From positions 1 through 56,417 of the forward strand of contig JAICHV010000021.1 in NCBI GenBank assembly GCA_025924715.1: DNA of 56,417 nucleotides. The letters are read 5' to 3'. The DNA is from Alphaproteobacteria bacterium (GTDB taxonomy: Bacteria > Pseudomonadota > Alphaproteobacteria > Micropepsales > Micropepsaceae). Position numbers and translations under genes: made by a program. Positions within the stretch are counted from its first letter, which is position 1; every line of letters begins with the position of its first letter. Of the stretch, positions 8,120 to 15,901 are shown in pieces. The notes below the pieces were generated by a model. It had not been told where the DNA came from and searched no databases. It saw nothing but the letters and a program-made list of their open reading frames with translations.

Positions 8120-8529
8120 CGGACGCCCTTCAAAATGTGAGTCTCGCTTGGCGTGATCAATGCGGGTGTCCAGTGATGGCCGGTGATTGCATGAAACAAC
8201 GTACCGGTCACCGATACGTGCTGGTTCAACCACCCATGCCGAAACGGCTGTTTCACGAAATACACCATTTCCATCATCTCGGTTTTGGCAACGGCTTCAT
8301 TTTCACCCGAAAGATCGGCCTCAACGCACACGGCGTGGTCCAGATGCAGATAGAGATGTTCCTCTTTCGAGTCGGTTTTAGGATTCTCTCCATAGCCCGG
8401 CGGCCCCGGATCGATCCGCTTATGAATGATCCCGGTCAGAGTGACCTTTGACGGCTCATATTTCAGGCAATCCGCAAAAACGGGTGATGCGGTCAACAAC
8501 AACCACAGGTGAGCCGTAACGAATTTCAC
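8116..8529 (-). CDS. Secreted DUF4431-domain protein
   Basis: A 137-residue protein with a short N-terminal signal peptide (about 18 residues, ending ASPVFA before DCLKYEP). The rest matches what I recall of DUF4431: a Cys-x2-Tyr-x-Pro start, VTLTGIIHKR, PGPPGYGENPK, a LYLHLDHAVCVE segment with the second cysteine, then VSVTGTLFHAITGHHWTP. The two cysteines may form a disulfide after export. It begins with GTG, preceded by AGAGGA, and both ends overlap its neighbours as GTGA (pyrE upstream, pdxJ downstream), so it is translated within the operon. No biochemical function is known to me. A periplasmic or surface role is an inference. Confidence 0.82.
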   Translation of the reverse strand: MKFVTAHLWLLLTASPVFADCLKYEPSKVTLTGIIHKRIDPGPPGYGENPKTDSKEEHLYLHLDHAVCVEADLSGENEAVAKTEMMEMVYFVKQPFRHGWLNQHVSVTGTLFHAITGHHWTPALITPSETHILKGVR

Positions 8530-9110
8530 GCCAATCCTCTGCTCCCCGGCTTCACCGCCGGCACATTGCGTAAGTGCGGCGGCAAGCGGTCGGCCGGCCA
8601 GGCGGCGACTTTCCATTCCGCCAGCGCGATCAGCGGCACGCCGACCTTGGCCTTGCCGCCGGAGCGGTCGATCAGGCAGCAGGCGGCCACCACTTTGGCG
8701 CCGGTCTTCTTGATGGCGGCGATGCATTCGCGGCTGGAGACGCCGGTGGAAATGATGTCTTCCACCATCAGCACCTTTTGCCCCTTTTTCAGGGTGAAAT
8801 TGCGCCGCAACTGAAATTCGCCGTCGACGCGCTCGACATACATGGCCGGTAGGCCCAATTGACGGCCCATCTCATAGCCCGGCACGATACCGCCGACCGC
8901 AGGCGAAACGATGGCGGTTATCTCGTCCTTCACCTCGGCGCGCACCTTGGCGGCCAGGGCCTTGCACAATTTGGCGGTGCGTTTGGCGTCCTGGAACACC
9001 AGCGCCTTTTGCAGGAACTTGTCGGAATGCAGCCCCGACGACAGAATGAAATGGCCTTCCAGCAAGGCGCCGGATTTTTTGAATTCGTTCAAAACCTGCT
9101 CGACGTTCAC
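8526..9110 (-). CDS. pyrE: Orotate phosphoribosyltransferase
   Basis: Converts orotate and PRPP to orotidine 5'-phosphate in pyrimidine synthesis. The 194 residues include LLEGHFILSSGLHSD, the orotate/PRPP-site lysines (KKGQ), and the PRPP loop VLMVEDIISTGVSS. The GTG at 9110 has GAGGA seven bases upstream and gives the family length. An ATG at 9143 would overlap rsh and add a tail. pyrB and an inactive pyrC homologue lie about 16 kb away. Confidence 0.9.
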   Translation of the reverse strand: MNVEQVLNEFKKSGALLEGHFILSSGLHSDKFLQKALVFQDAKRTAKLCKALAAKVRAEVKDEITAIVSPAVGGIVPGYEMGRQLGLPAMYVERVDGEFQLRRNFTLKKGQKVLMVEDIISTGVSSRECIAAIKKTGAKVVAACCLIDRSGGKAKVGVPLIALAEWKVAAWPADRLPPHLRNVPAVKPGSRGLA

Positions 9111-9120
9111 GCTGCCGTCC

Positions 9121-11358
9121 TCATGCTGAGCCTGCCGAAGCATCCGCTTCGCGCACCCGGTCGACCGATTCGACCGAATTGCTCACGCGTAGCGCACCCA
9201 GAATGTTCTGCAAATGCGCCACATCGCGCACTTCGATATCGACATGGAATTCGAAGAACAGCGGATTGCGGTCGGTGACTTTCAAATTGAAGATATTGCC
9301 GCCATTGGCGGCGATCGCGCCCATCACCGCCGCCAGGCTGCCGGGCTCGTTCTTCACCCGTACCGCCACCCGCGCCACCGAGGCGTTGTCGGCCGCACCC
9401 TGCCCCCAGCCCACATCCAGCCAGTCGTCCATGTTCTGGGCCTTGTCGAGTTCGGCGCAGTCGATGGTGTGGATGATGATGCCCTCGCCCGGCGAGGTGA
9501 TGCCGACGATGCGGTCGCCCGGCAAGGGATGGCAGCACTGGCCCAGGGTGTAGGAAATCCCTTCCGTCAAGCCGCGGATGGAAATCGGCTTGGCCTGGCC
9601 CAGCGGCCCGCGCGGACGGACACGGGGTTGCCCCGCCCGCTTGAGCTCGGGAAACACCGCCTGCAGCACTTCGGTGCCGCGCAAGGCGCCGCGCCCGACA
9701 TCGGCATAGACGTCCTCGGCTTTGGCCAGCCGCAGCTTCTTGGCAACTTCGCCGATACCTTTTTCGGACAATTCGCGGCCCTGGTCGGCGAAAGTTTTTT
9801 CCAGAATTTTGTGGCCGAATTTGATGTGCTCGCCGCGCTGGCTCTGGCGCAGGAAGCGGCGGATTTCGGCCCGCGCCCGCCCGGTGACCACGAATTGCTC
9901 CCACAACGGCGATGGGGTCTGGTCCTGGGTGGAAATGATCTCCACCTGGTCGCCATTGCGCAACGGAGTGTGCAGCGGAACATGGCCGCCATTGACCTTA
10001 GCGCCGACGGCGGTGTGGCCCAGATCGGTATGCACCGCATAGGCGAAATCGATCGGCGTGGCGCCGCGCGGCAGCGAGATCAGGCTGCCCTTGGGCGTGA
10101 AGCAGAAAACCTGGTCGGCATACATATTCAGGCGCGAATTCTCCAGCACCTCTTCGGCGCTGTCGCCGCGCTCCAAAAGATCGACCATGTCGCGCAGCCA
10201 GCCATAGGTGGCGCTGTCCTCGCCGCCGCGCCCCGCCGGCACTTTCTCGCGGTAGCGCCAATGGGCGGCGACGCCGCGTTCGGCCACGTCATGCATGTCC
10301 TGGGTCCGGATCTGGATTTCCACTCGCTGTTTTTCCGGCCCCATCACCGTGGTGTGGATGGAACGATAGCCATTGGTCTTGGGCGTGGAGATGAAATCCT
10401 TGAACCGCTCCGGCACCATCTGCCAATTGGTGTGGATGATGCCCAGCGCCTGGTAGCAATCCTCCGGCGACCGCACGATGACGCGGAAGCCGAAAATGTC
10501 CGAGAGCTGTTCGAAATTCAGTTTCTTGGTCTGCAACTTGCGCCAGATCGAGAACGGCCGCTTGCCCCTTCCATAGACCCAGGCATCGAGCCCATGTTCG
10601 GCCAGCTTGCGCTTGATCTGGTCGGCGATGCGCCCGACACGGTCGCCGCCCACCATATCCAGCCGGGCAAAATGGGTGACGATGGAATTGCGCGCTTCGG
10701 GATCCAATTCCGCGAAGGCCAGGTCTTCCAACTCCTCGCGCATGTTCTGCATGCCGATGCGCCCGGCTAGCGGGGCATAGATGTCCACCGTCTCCTGGGC
10801 GATGCGGCGGCGTTTTTCCGGCTTGTCGATGTAACCGAGCGTGCGCATGTTGTGCAGCCGGTCCGCCAGCTTGACCAGCAGCACGCGGATATCGCTGGTG
10901 ATCGCCAGCATCAGTTTGCGGAAATTTTCCGCCTGCTTGGTGCGTTCGGAGAAAACCTCCAGCTGGCTGAGCTTGGTGACGCCGTCCACCAGATTGGCGA
11001 TCTCGCCGCCGAAATTCTGGTTGATGTCGTCATAGGTCACCAGCGTGTCTTCGATGGTGTCGTGCAGCAGGGCGGTGACGATGGTCGGAACGTCGAGCTT
11101 GAGCTCGGTCAGGATGGCGGCCACTTCCAGGGGATGGGCGAAATAGGGATCGCCCGAGGCGCGGAACTGCTTGCCATGGGCGGTCATGGCATAGACATAG
11201 GCCTTGTTGAGCAGGGCCTCGTCGGCATCCGGGTCATAGGCCTGGACGCGCTCGACCAGGTCGGTCTGGCGCATCAGCCGCCGGCGCGGCCGCGCGGGGA
11301 CAGCGGCAGGGCTCGCGGCCTGGGCGGGGGCCACGGGATCGGAGGACGGCGCACTCAT
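9121..11358 (-). CDS. rsh: Bifunctional (p)ppGpp synthetase/hydrolase (RelA/SpoT homologue)
   Basis: Makes and degrades the stringent-response alarmone. The 745 residues carry an HD hydrolase domain (HGKQFRASGDPYFAHP and LLHDTIEDT), the synthetase domain (DIFGFRVIV, RFKDFISTPKTNGYRSIHT, VEIQIRT), a TGS domain (CFTPKGSLISLPRGATPIDFAYAVHTDLG), a zinc-finger-like helical part and a C-terminal ACT domain. RFKD is the RxKD form typical of bifunctional Rsh enzymes. It lies between rpoZ and pyrE, as in many alphaproteobacteria, and rpoZ encodes part of the ppGpp site on RNA polymerase. Confidence 0.93.
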   Translation of the reverse strand: MSAPSSDPVAPAQAASPAAVPARPRRRLMRQTDLVERVQAYDPDADEALLNKAYVYAMTAHGKQFRASGDPYFAHPLEVAAILTELKLDVPTIVTALLHDTIEDTLVTYDDINQNFGGEIANLVDGVTKLSQLEVFSERTKQAENFRKLMLAITSDIRVLLVKLADRLHNMRTLGYIDKPEKRRRIAQETVDIYAPLAGRIGMQNMREELEDLAFAELDPEARNSIVTHFARLDMVGGDRVGRIADQIKRKLAEHGLDAWVYGRGKRPFSIWRKLQTKKLNFEQLSDIFGFRVIVRSPEDCYQALGIIHTNWQMVPERFKDFISTPKTNGYRSIHTTVMGPEKQRVEIQIRTQDMHDVAERGVAAHWRYREKVPAGRGGEDSATYGWLRDMVDLLERGDSAEEVLENSRLNMYADQVFCFTPKGSLISLPRGATPIDFAYAVHTDLGHTAVGAKVNGGHVPLHTPLRNGDQVEIISTQDQTPSPLWEQFVVTGRARAEIRRFLRQSQRGEHIKFGHKILEKTFADQGRELSEKGIGEVAKKLRLAKAEDVYADVGRGALRGTEVLQAVFPELKRAGQPRVRPRGPLGQAKPISIRGLTEGISYTLGQCCHPLPGDRIVGITSPGEGIIIHTIDCAELDKAQNMDDWLDVGWGQGAADNASVARVAVRVKNEPGSLAAVMGAIAANGGNIFNLKVTDRNPLFFEFHVDIEVRDVAHLQNILGALRVSNSVESVDRVREADASAGSA

Positions 11359-11429
11359 GCCGCCACTATATAGGAATTCGTCGATTCTGCCTTAAGAGAC
11401 CGGCAGAGGCGCAAAAAGCCGCGCCTTCC

Positions 11430-11813
11430 CTACTCTTCGTAGTCGGCTTCCGGCTCAGGCTGCGGCTCGGCGCGGCGCTGGGCTTCGGTGGTCAGTGCCC
11501 GCAGCAGCTCTTCCTCGGTGACTTGGCGATGCGAGGGATCCTCGCGGTCGTCGGCCTCGGGGCGAGCCTCTTCCGGCTCGTCCACTTCGGCATGTTTTTG
11601 CAGCGAACGGATATAGTCTTCGCGCACTTCATCGGGCTTGAGCGCCTTGGCCGCGATCTCGCGCAGGGCGACGACGGGGTTCTTGTCGCGGTCCCGTTCC
11701 AGCATCGGCTCAGCCCCTCCCGACAATTGGCGGGCGCGAAAACCGGCGGCCAGCACCAGATCAAAGCGGTTGGGGATCTTGTCGACACAATCCTCGACGG
11801 TCACGCGCGCCAT
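11430..11813 (-). CDS. rpoZ: RNA polymerase omega subunit
   Basis: Small subunit that assists beta' folding and forms a ppGpp-binding site. The 127 residues start [28 protein letters not shown], followed by [14 protein letters not shown]. The acidic C-terminal tail, rich in Glu, Pro and Asp, is longer than in E. coli and looks disordered. AAGGA five bases before the ATG supports the start. It precedes rsh by 71 bp. Confidence 0.94.
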   Translation of the reverse strand: MARVTVEDCVDKIPNRFDLVLAAGFRARQLSGGAEPMLERDRDKNPVVALREIAAKALKPDEVREDYIRSLQKHAEVDEPEEARPEADDREDPSHRQVTEEELLRALTTEAQRRAEPQPEPEADYEE

Positions 11814-11936
11814 GGAATTCCTTTTGAATCAACGGGTTGCGGCCCATACCGCAGGAGATTATTCAGGCAGGACCGGGGATTTCGCGCTCGCATAACAGAA
11901 AACCGCCGATTCCCGCAAGATAAAGAAAGCGTGACC

Positions 11937-12425
11937 TTATCTTAGGCGGTCCAGCAGCTCCCGGGCGGTGAGGCCTGAAATCGGGTGGCGCCAAAGGGGC
12001 GCGACCTCTGCCAGCGGTTCCAAAACGAAACGCCGTTCGGCCAAACGCGGGTGGGGCAGTGTCAACGCGCTTTCCACAATTTGCCCCCGGTAATCGAGCA
12101 AATCCAAATCCAGGCTGCGCGGCGCATTGGGAACGGAACGAGTGCGACCCAGGCTAGTTTCCACTTCGTGCAAAAGTGTCATCAGAGCAAGGGGTTGAAG
12201 TTCCGTCTCGATCGTACAGACAGCATTGAGGAAAGGCGGGTCCGTGGGCAGCGGCCACGCCCTGGTTTCATAGAAAGCTGAAACGCGACGGACGGCCACG
12301 CCCTTCACCTTCAAAGCCGCCAGCGCAGCTTTGAGGGTGGCCCAGGGCGGACCGGCAGGACCCGCGATATTGGCGCCCAGCGCAACGAGAATTTCTCCGG
12401 CGTCGTCCGGTCTATTGGAGGTCAT
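11937..12425 (-). CDS. folK: 2-amino-4-hydroxy-6-hydroxymethyldihydropteridine diphosphokinase
   Basis: Transfers pyrophosphate from ATP to hydroxymethyl-dihydropterin in folate synthesis. The 162 residues include LVALGANI, SAFYETRAWP, FLNAVCTIET, the signature RSLDLDLLDY with metal-binding aspartates, and LPHPRLAERRFVLEPLAE. Its ATG touches the ATG of the divergent NYN gene (CATATG) with no bases between, and no Shine-Dalgarno sequence is visible upstream. Confidence 0.92.
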   Translation of the reverse strand: MTSNRPDDAGEILVALGANIAGPAGPPWATLKAALAALKVKGVAVRRVSAFYETRAWPLPTDPPFLNAVCTIETELQPLALMTLLHEVETSLGRTRSVPNAPRSLDLDLLDYRGQIVESALTLPHPRLAERRFVLEPLAEVAPLWRHPISGLTARELLDRLR

Positions 12426-12983
12426 ATGTTATTCTATCCGGCCGAGAAGCTTGCTCTGTTCATCGACGGCGCCAATCTTTACGGCGCCGCCAAGGGACTG
12501 CAATTCGACATCGACTATAAAAGACTGCTCGAACTCTTCGCCCGCAAGGGCACCCTGGTGCGGGCTTTCTATTACACGGCGGTGGCCGAGGACCAGGAAT
12601 TCTCGCCGCTGCGGCCTTTGGTGGATTGGCTGGACTATAACGGCTTTGCCGTGGTGACCAAGCCGCTCAAGGAATTCACCGACGCGCAGGGGCGCCGCCG
12701 GGTCAAAGGCAATATGGATATCGAACTGGCCATCGATGTGATGGAAATGTCGGCCTGTGTCGATCATGTGGTGATCTTTTCCGGCGATGGCGACTTCCGC
12801 CGCCTGGTCGAAGCGGTGCAGCGGCGCGGCAAGCGCGTCAGCGTGGTGTCCACCATCCGCACCCAGCCCCCCATGGTGGCCGATGAACTGCGCCGCCAAG
12901 CGGACAATTTCATCGAGCTGGACGAGCTCAAGTCCCAGATCGCCCGCGACGGCGGCAAGCCGCAATTTGCCCAGAGTGCGTGA
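12426..12983 (+). CDS. NYN-domain (LabA/DUF88) protein, predicted PIN-like ribonuclease
   Basis: The 185 residues form one NYN domain, a PIN-like fold with a predicted metal-dependent RNase site. Acidic residues sit in FIDGANLY (Asp14), GNMDIELAIDVMEM and IFSGDGDFRRLVEAV. The family is often annotated LabA-like. Substrate and role in alphaproteobacteria are not established to my knowledge. GGAGG four bases before the ATG supports the start. The gene starts back-to-back with folK, so its promoter must lie within the folK coding region. Confidence 0.88.
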   Translation: MLFYPAEKLALFIDGANLYGAAKGLQFDIDYKRLLELFARKGTLVRAFYYTAVAEDQEFSPLRPLVDWLDYNGFAVVTKPLKEFTDAQGRRRVKGNMDIELAIDVMEMSACVDHVVIFSGDGDFRRLVEAVQRRGKRVSVVSTIRTQPPMVADELRRQADNFIELDELKSQIARDGGKPQFAQSA

Positions 12984-13002
12984 ATCCGGTTAAGCCGGGT
13001 GG

Positions 13003-13641
13003 ATGAAGTCACCGGCCGCCCCGCCCCGCGATTGCCCGCTTTGTCCGCGCCTCGCCGTCTTTCGCGCCGAGAACCGCGCCAAATTTCCCAGCTATTGGAA
13101 TGCGCCGGTGCCCAGCCTGGGGCCGCTGGATGCACCTATCCTGATTGCAGGTCTGGCGCCCGGGCTGCACGGTGCCAATGCCACGGGACGCCCCTTTACC
13201 GGCGACTGGGCCGGCGATCTGCTGTTCGCCACCTTGCTCAAGCATGGCCTGGCCAAGGGCAAATATGAAGAACGTGCCGACGATGGACTGCAGCTGGTGA
13301 ACTGCCGTATCGCCAATTCCGTGCGCTGCGTGCCGCCGCAAAACAAACCCGAGCCGTCGGAAATCCGCACCTGCCGCCAATTCCTGCTGTCGGAGCTTGC
13401 GGTGCTGCCACGCGTCAAAGTGATATTCGCCCTGGGCAAGATTGCCCATGACAGTGTGCTGAAAGCGCTGGACGCCAAGATCGCGGCGCACCCGTTCAAG
13501 CATGCCGGCGTCTATAGAATCGGCAAATACCAACTGGTCTCGAGCTATCACTGCTCGCGTTACAACACCAATACCGGCGTTTTGACGGACGCGATGTTCT
13601 TCGACGCGGTGGGCAAAGCCAAACAGGCGGCGGGGCTTTAG
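13003..13641 (+). CDS. Family 5 uracil-DNA glycosylase (UdgB type), Fe-S
   Basis: Removes uracil and other deaminated bases from DNA. The 212 residues include the family 5 active-site block LAPGLHGANATGRPFTGDWAG (split at TGRP), the NCRIANSVRCVPPQNKP motif and the C-terminal SSYHCSRYNTNTG loop. Four cysteines (Cys11, Cys14, Cys109, Cys124) have the spacing of the 4Fe-4S cluster. The TAG stop codon is part of a palindromic repeat element that begins at 13639. A mutM glycosylase is also in this window. Confidence 0.9.
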   Translation: MKSPAAPPRDCPLCPRLAVFRAENRAKFPSYWNAPVPSLGPLDAPILIAGLAPGLHGANATGRPFTGDWAGDLLFATLLKHGLAKGKYEERADDGLQLVNCRIANSVRCVPPQNKPEPSEIRTCRQFLLSELAVLPRVKVIFALGKIAHDSVLKALDAKIAAHPFKHAGVYRIGKYQLVSSYHCSRYNTNTGVLTDAMFFDAVGKAKQAAGL

Positions 13642-13743
13642 AGCGGTTCCAGGAAAAGTGTGCAGCGGTTTTCCGTCCGGAACCGCGACAAAACAAATAC
13701 CTAGAGGATTTTCGCGTTTCAAAGAAACGCGAAAATGCTCTAG
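13639..13743. repeat. REP-like palindromic element between the glycosylase and oxidoreductase genes
   Basis: A roughly 105-bp unit bounded by TAGAGC (13639-13644) and GCTCTA (13737-13742). Its left half is an imperfect hairpin: GCGGTTCC (13643-13650) pairs with GGAACCGC (13679-13686), enclosing GGAAAA/TTTTCC. Its right half is a perfect 13-bp stem, ATTTTCGCGTTTC (13708-13720) with GAAACGCGAAAAT (13724-13736), around a three-base loop. The wording closely resembles palindromic intergenic repeats I recall from Bradyrhizobium and other Rhizobiales. It lies between two convergent genes and may also end both transcripts. Confidence 0.75.
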
Positions 13744-13746
13744 CCG

Positions 13747-14418
13747 TTAGCTGTAGCGTTCCTCTTTCCAGGGATCGCCTTCGTTGTGATAGCCCCGCAC
13801 TTCCCAGAAGCCTGGTTTGTCCTCGGCGCTGAAATGGATGCGGGTCACCCATTTGGCGCTTTTCCATAAATACCAATCGGGGATCACCACCCGCACCGGC
13901 CCGCCATGTTCGCGGGTGAGCGGCTGTCCTTCCCAGGCCCAGGCCAGAAGAACATTGTCGTCGGAAAATGCCTTCAGCGACACATTGGTGGTGTAGCCGT
14001 CATAGGCATGAAAGATCACATGCTTGGCCTCGGGCCGCGGCTTCACCAGATCGAGCAGGGTTTTGGCCGACACGCCCTGCCAATGATTGTCGTAGCGGCT
14101 CCAAGTGGTGACGCAGTGAATATCGCTGACCGATTCGAAGGGCGGCAGGGCACGGAATTCCTCCAGCGTCCAATGCAGCGGATGTTCCACGGCGCCGGTG
14201 ACGCGCAGGCGCCAGTTCTGGGGTTTCACATCCGGCTGCACGCCAAGATCCAGCACCGGCCAGTTGGCGGTCAGTTTTTGACCCGGCGGCAAGCGGTTCA
14301 CATGCCCCATATCCGGGCGCCCGGTGATGGCGCGCCCGGCTTCCGCCCATTGCTGCTTGGAACGGATCAGCTTGTCCTTGATCTGGCCAAGCAGGAAGGG
14401 CTTGTCGTCGCCGGACAT
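13747..14418 (-). CDS. Molybdopterin-dependent oxidoreductase, sulfite-oxidase fold
   Basis: The 223-residue protein is a single oxidoreductase molybdopterin-binding domain (PF00174 type). The predicted Mo-ligating Cys102 is in DIHCVTTWSRYDNHWQGV, and HGGPVRVVIPDWYLWKSAKWV follows near the C-terminus. The substrate is unknown; relatives include MsrP (YedY) and sulfite oxidases. No Tat or Sec signal is visible, so a cytoplasmic location is inferred. The ATG at 14418 follows AAGGGG by seven bases. An overlapping GTG at 14424 is too close to that site. It is the last gene of dapA-smpB. Confidence 0.87.
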   Translation of the reverse strand: MSGDDKPFLLGQIKDKLIRSKQQWAEAGRAITGRPDMGHVNRLPPGQKLTANWPVLDLGVQPDVKPQNWRLRVTGAVEHPLHWTLEEFRALPPFESVSDIHCVTTWSRYDNHWQGVSAKTLLDLVKPRPEAKHVIFHAYDGYTTNVSLKAFSDDNVLLAWAWEGQPLTREHGGPVRVVIPDWYLWKSAKWVTRIHFSAEDKPGFWEVRGYHNEGDPWKEERYS

Positions 14419-14420
14419 CG

Positions 14421-14894
14421 TCACCCCTTCTGGCGCATCAGCCGCGCCTTGTCCCTTTGCCAGTCGCGCTGCTTTTCGGTTTCGCGCTTGTCGTGCAGTT
14501 TTTTGCCTTTGGCGATGCCCAGTTCCAACTTGGCGCGGCCCTTGGCGTTGAAATACATCTTCAACGGGATCAGCGTCATGCCCTCGCGTTGGGCGGCGGC
14601 GGCGAGCTTGGCGACTTCGCGCTTGTGTAGCAGCAATTTGCGCGTGCGCTTGGGTTCGTGATTGAAGCGACTGGCCTCGTTGTATTCGGGGATATAGGCA
14701 TTGACCAGGAAGATCTCGCCGTCCTTGGCATGGGCATAGCTCTCGGCGATGGTGGTCTTGCCGCCGCGCAGGCTCTTGACCTCAGAGCCGGTGAGCACGA
14801 TGCCGGCCTCCAGCGTGCCGTCGATCGCATAGGCGTAGCGCGCCTTGCGATTGTCGGCGATCATCTTGATGCCGTCGTCTTTTTTCTTTCCCAT
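14421..14894 (-). CDS. smpB: SsrA-binding protein SmpB
   Basis: Binds tmRNA and brings it to stalled ribosomes for trans-translation. The 157 residues include [29 protein letters not shown] (family core), LVNAYIPEY, and the basic C-terminal tail [24 protein letters not shown] that enters the decoding channel. The ATG overlaps the dapA stop (TGATG). The tmRNA gene itself is not in this window. Confidence 0.95.
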   Translation of the reverse strand: MGKKKDDGIKMIADNRKARYAYAIDGTLEAGIVLTGSEVKSLRGGKTTIAESYAHAKDGEIFLVNAYIPEYNEASRFNHEPKRTRKLLLHKREVAKLAAAAQREGMTLIPLKMYFNAKGRAKLELGIAKGKKLHDKRETEKQRDWQRDKARLMRQKG

Positions 14895-15787
14895 CAGACC
14901 TTGAGGCCGCAGCCCTGCATCGCCTCTTTCACCCGTGCGCGTCCCGCCTCGGTAAGCTCCACCAACGGCAGGCGCACATCGGGGGTACAATGGCCGAGCA
15001 GCGAGACGCCGAATTTGGCCGGCGCCGGGCTGGGCTCGCAGAACATGGCGTCATGCAGCGGCATCAGGCGGTCCTGAAGCTCGCGGGCGCGGTCGTAATT
15101 GCCTTTGAGGCAGGCGTCCTGGAATTCGGCGCAGAGCTTGGGCGCGACATTGGCGGTCACCGAGATGCAGCCATGCCCGCCATGGGCCATATAACCCAGC
15201 GCCGTGCCGTCTTCACCCGAGACCAGCCGCCAGCCTTTTTTGCAGGCGTTGCGCTCGCGCGTCGGGCGCATCAGATTTGCCGTGGCGTCCTTCACGCCGA
15301 TGATGCCGGGGATTTCCGACAGCCGCGCCATGGTCTCGACCGAAATCTCCACGATCGCGCGCCCCGGAATATTGTAAAGCAGGATGGGAATATCCACCGC
15401 CTCGGCGATCGCCTTGAAATGGCGGAATTGGCCTTCCTGCGAGGGCTTGTTGTAATAGCCGGTCACCGACAGCACCGCATCGGCACCCACCTGCTTGGCA
15501 TGACGGGTGAGCGCGATGGCTTCCTCGGTAGCGTTGGAGCCGGCGCCGGCGATCACCGGCACGCGCCCCGCTGCTTCCTCGACGCAGAGTTCCACCACCC
15601 GCATATGTTCCTCATGACTGAGGGTGGGCGATTCGCCGGTGGTGCCGCAGGGCACCAGCCCCTGGCTACCCTGCTCGATCTGCCAGGACACAAGTTTGCG
15701 GAAAGCCGCTTCGTCGACCTTGCCGTCCCGCATCGGCGTGATCAGGGCCGGGATCGAGCCTTTGATGCGTTCGCGCACACTGGTCAT
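14894..15787 (-). CDS. dapA: 4-hydroxy-tetrahydrodipicolinate synthase
   Basis: Condenses pyruvate with aspartate semialdehyde, the first committed step of lysine and diaminopimelate synthesis. The 297-residue TIM barrel has GTTGESPTL (residues 48-56), Tyr138 in LLYNIPGR and the Schiff-base Lys166 in GVKDAT. It heads the operon dapA-smpB-oxidoreductase and faces the divergent slt gene across 114 bp. Confidence 0.95.
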   Translation of the reverse strand: MTSVRERIKGSIPALITPMRDGKVDEAAFRKLVSWQIEQGSQGLVPCGTTGESPTLSHEEHMRVVELCVEEAAGRVPVIAGAGSNATEEAIALTRHAKQVGADAVLSVTGYYNKPSQEGQFRHFKAIAEAVDIPILLYNIPGRAIVEISVETMARLSEIPGIIGVKDATANLMRPTRERNACKKGWRLVSGEDGTALGYMAHGGHGCISVTANVAPKLCAEFQDACLKGNYDRARELQDRLMPLHDAMFCEPSPAPAKFGVSLLGHCTPDVRLPLVELTEAGRARVKEAMQGCGLKV

Positions 15788-15901
15788 GTCAAATTCCGTA
15801 AGGTCTGAATGTCTTAATTCGGCCGGACAAGGATCGCATTATGGCCTTAAGACGGGCCTTCCGTCTAAGCTGATCTGGCGTATTCAACAAGCGATTCACG
15901 C

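Noticed and set aside
9214..10770. 518-codon open frame antisense to rsh
   Set aside because: Same antisense effect; rsh has all its domains on the minus strand.
14421..14894. tmRNA (ssrA) next to smpB
   Set aside because: The flanks of smpB are fully coding; no tRNA-like ends or tag-coding frame are present.
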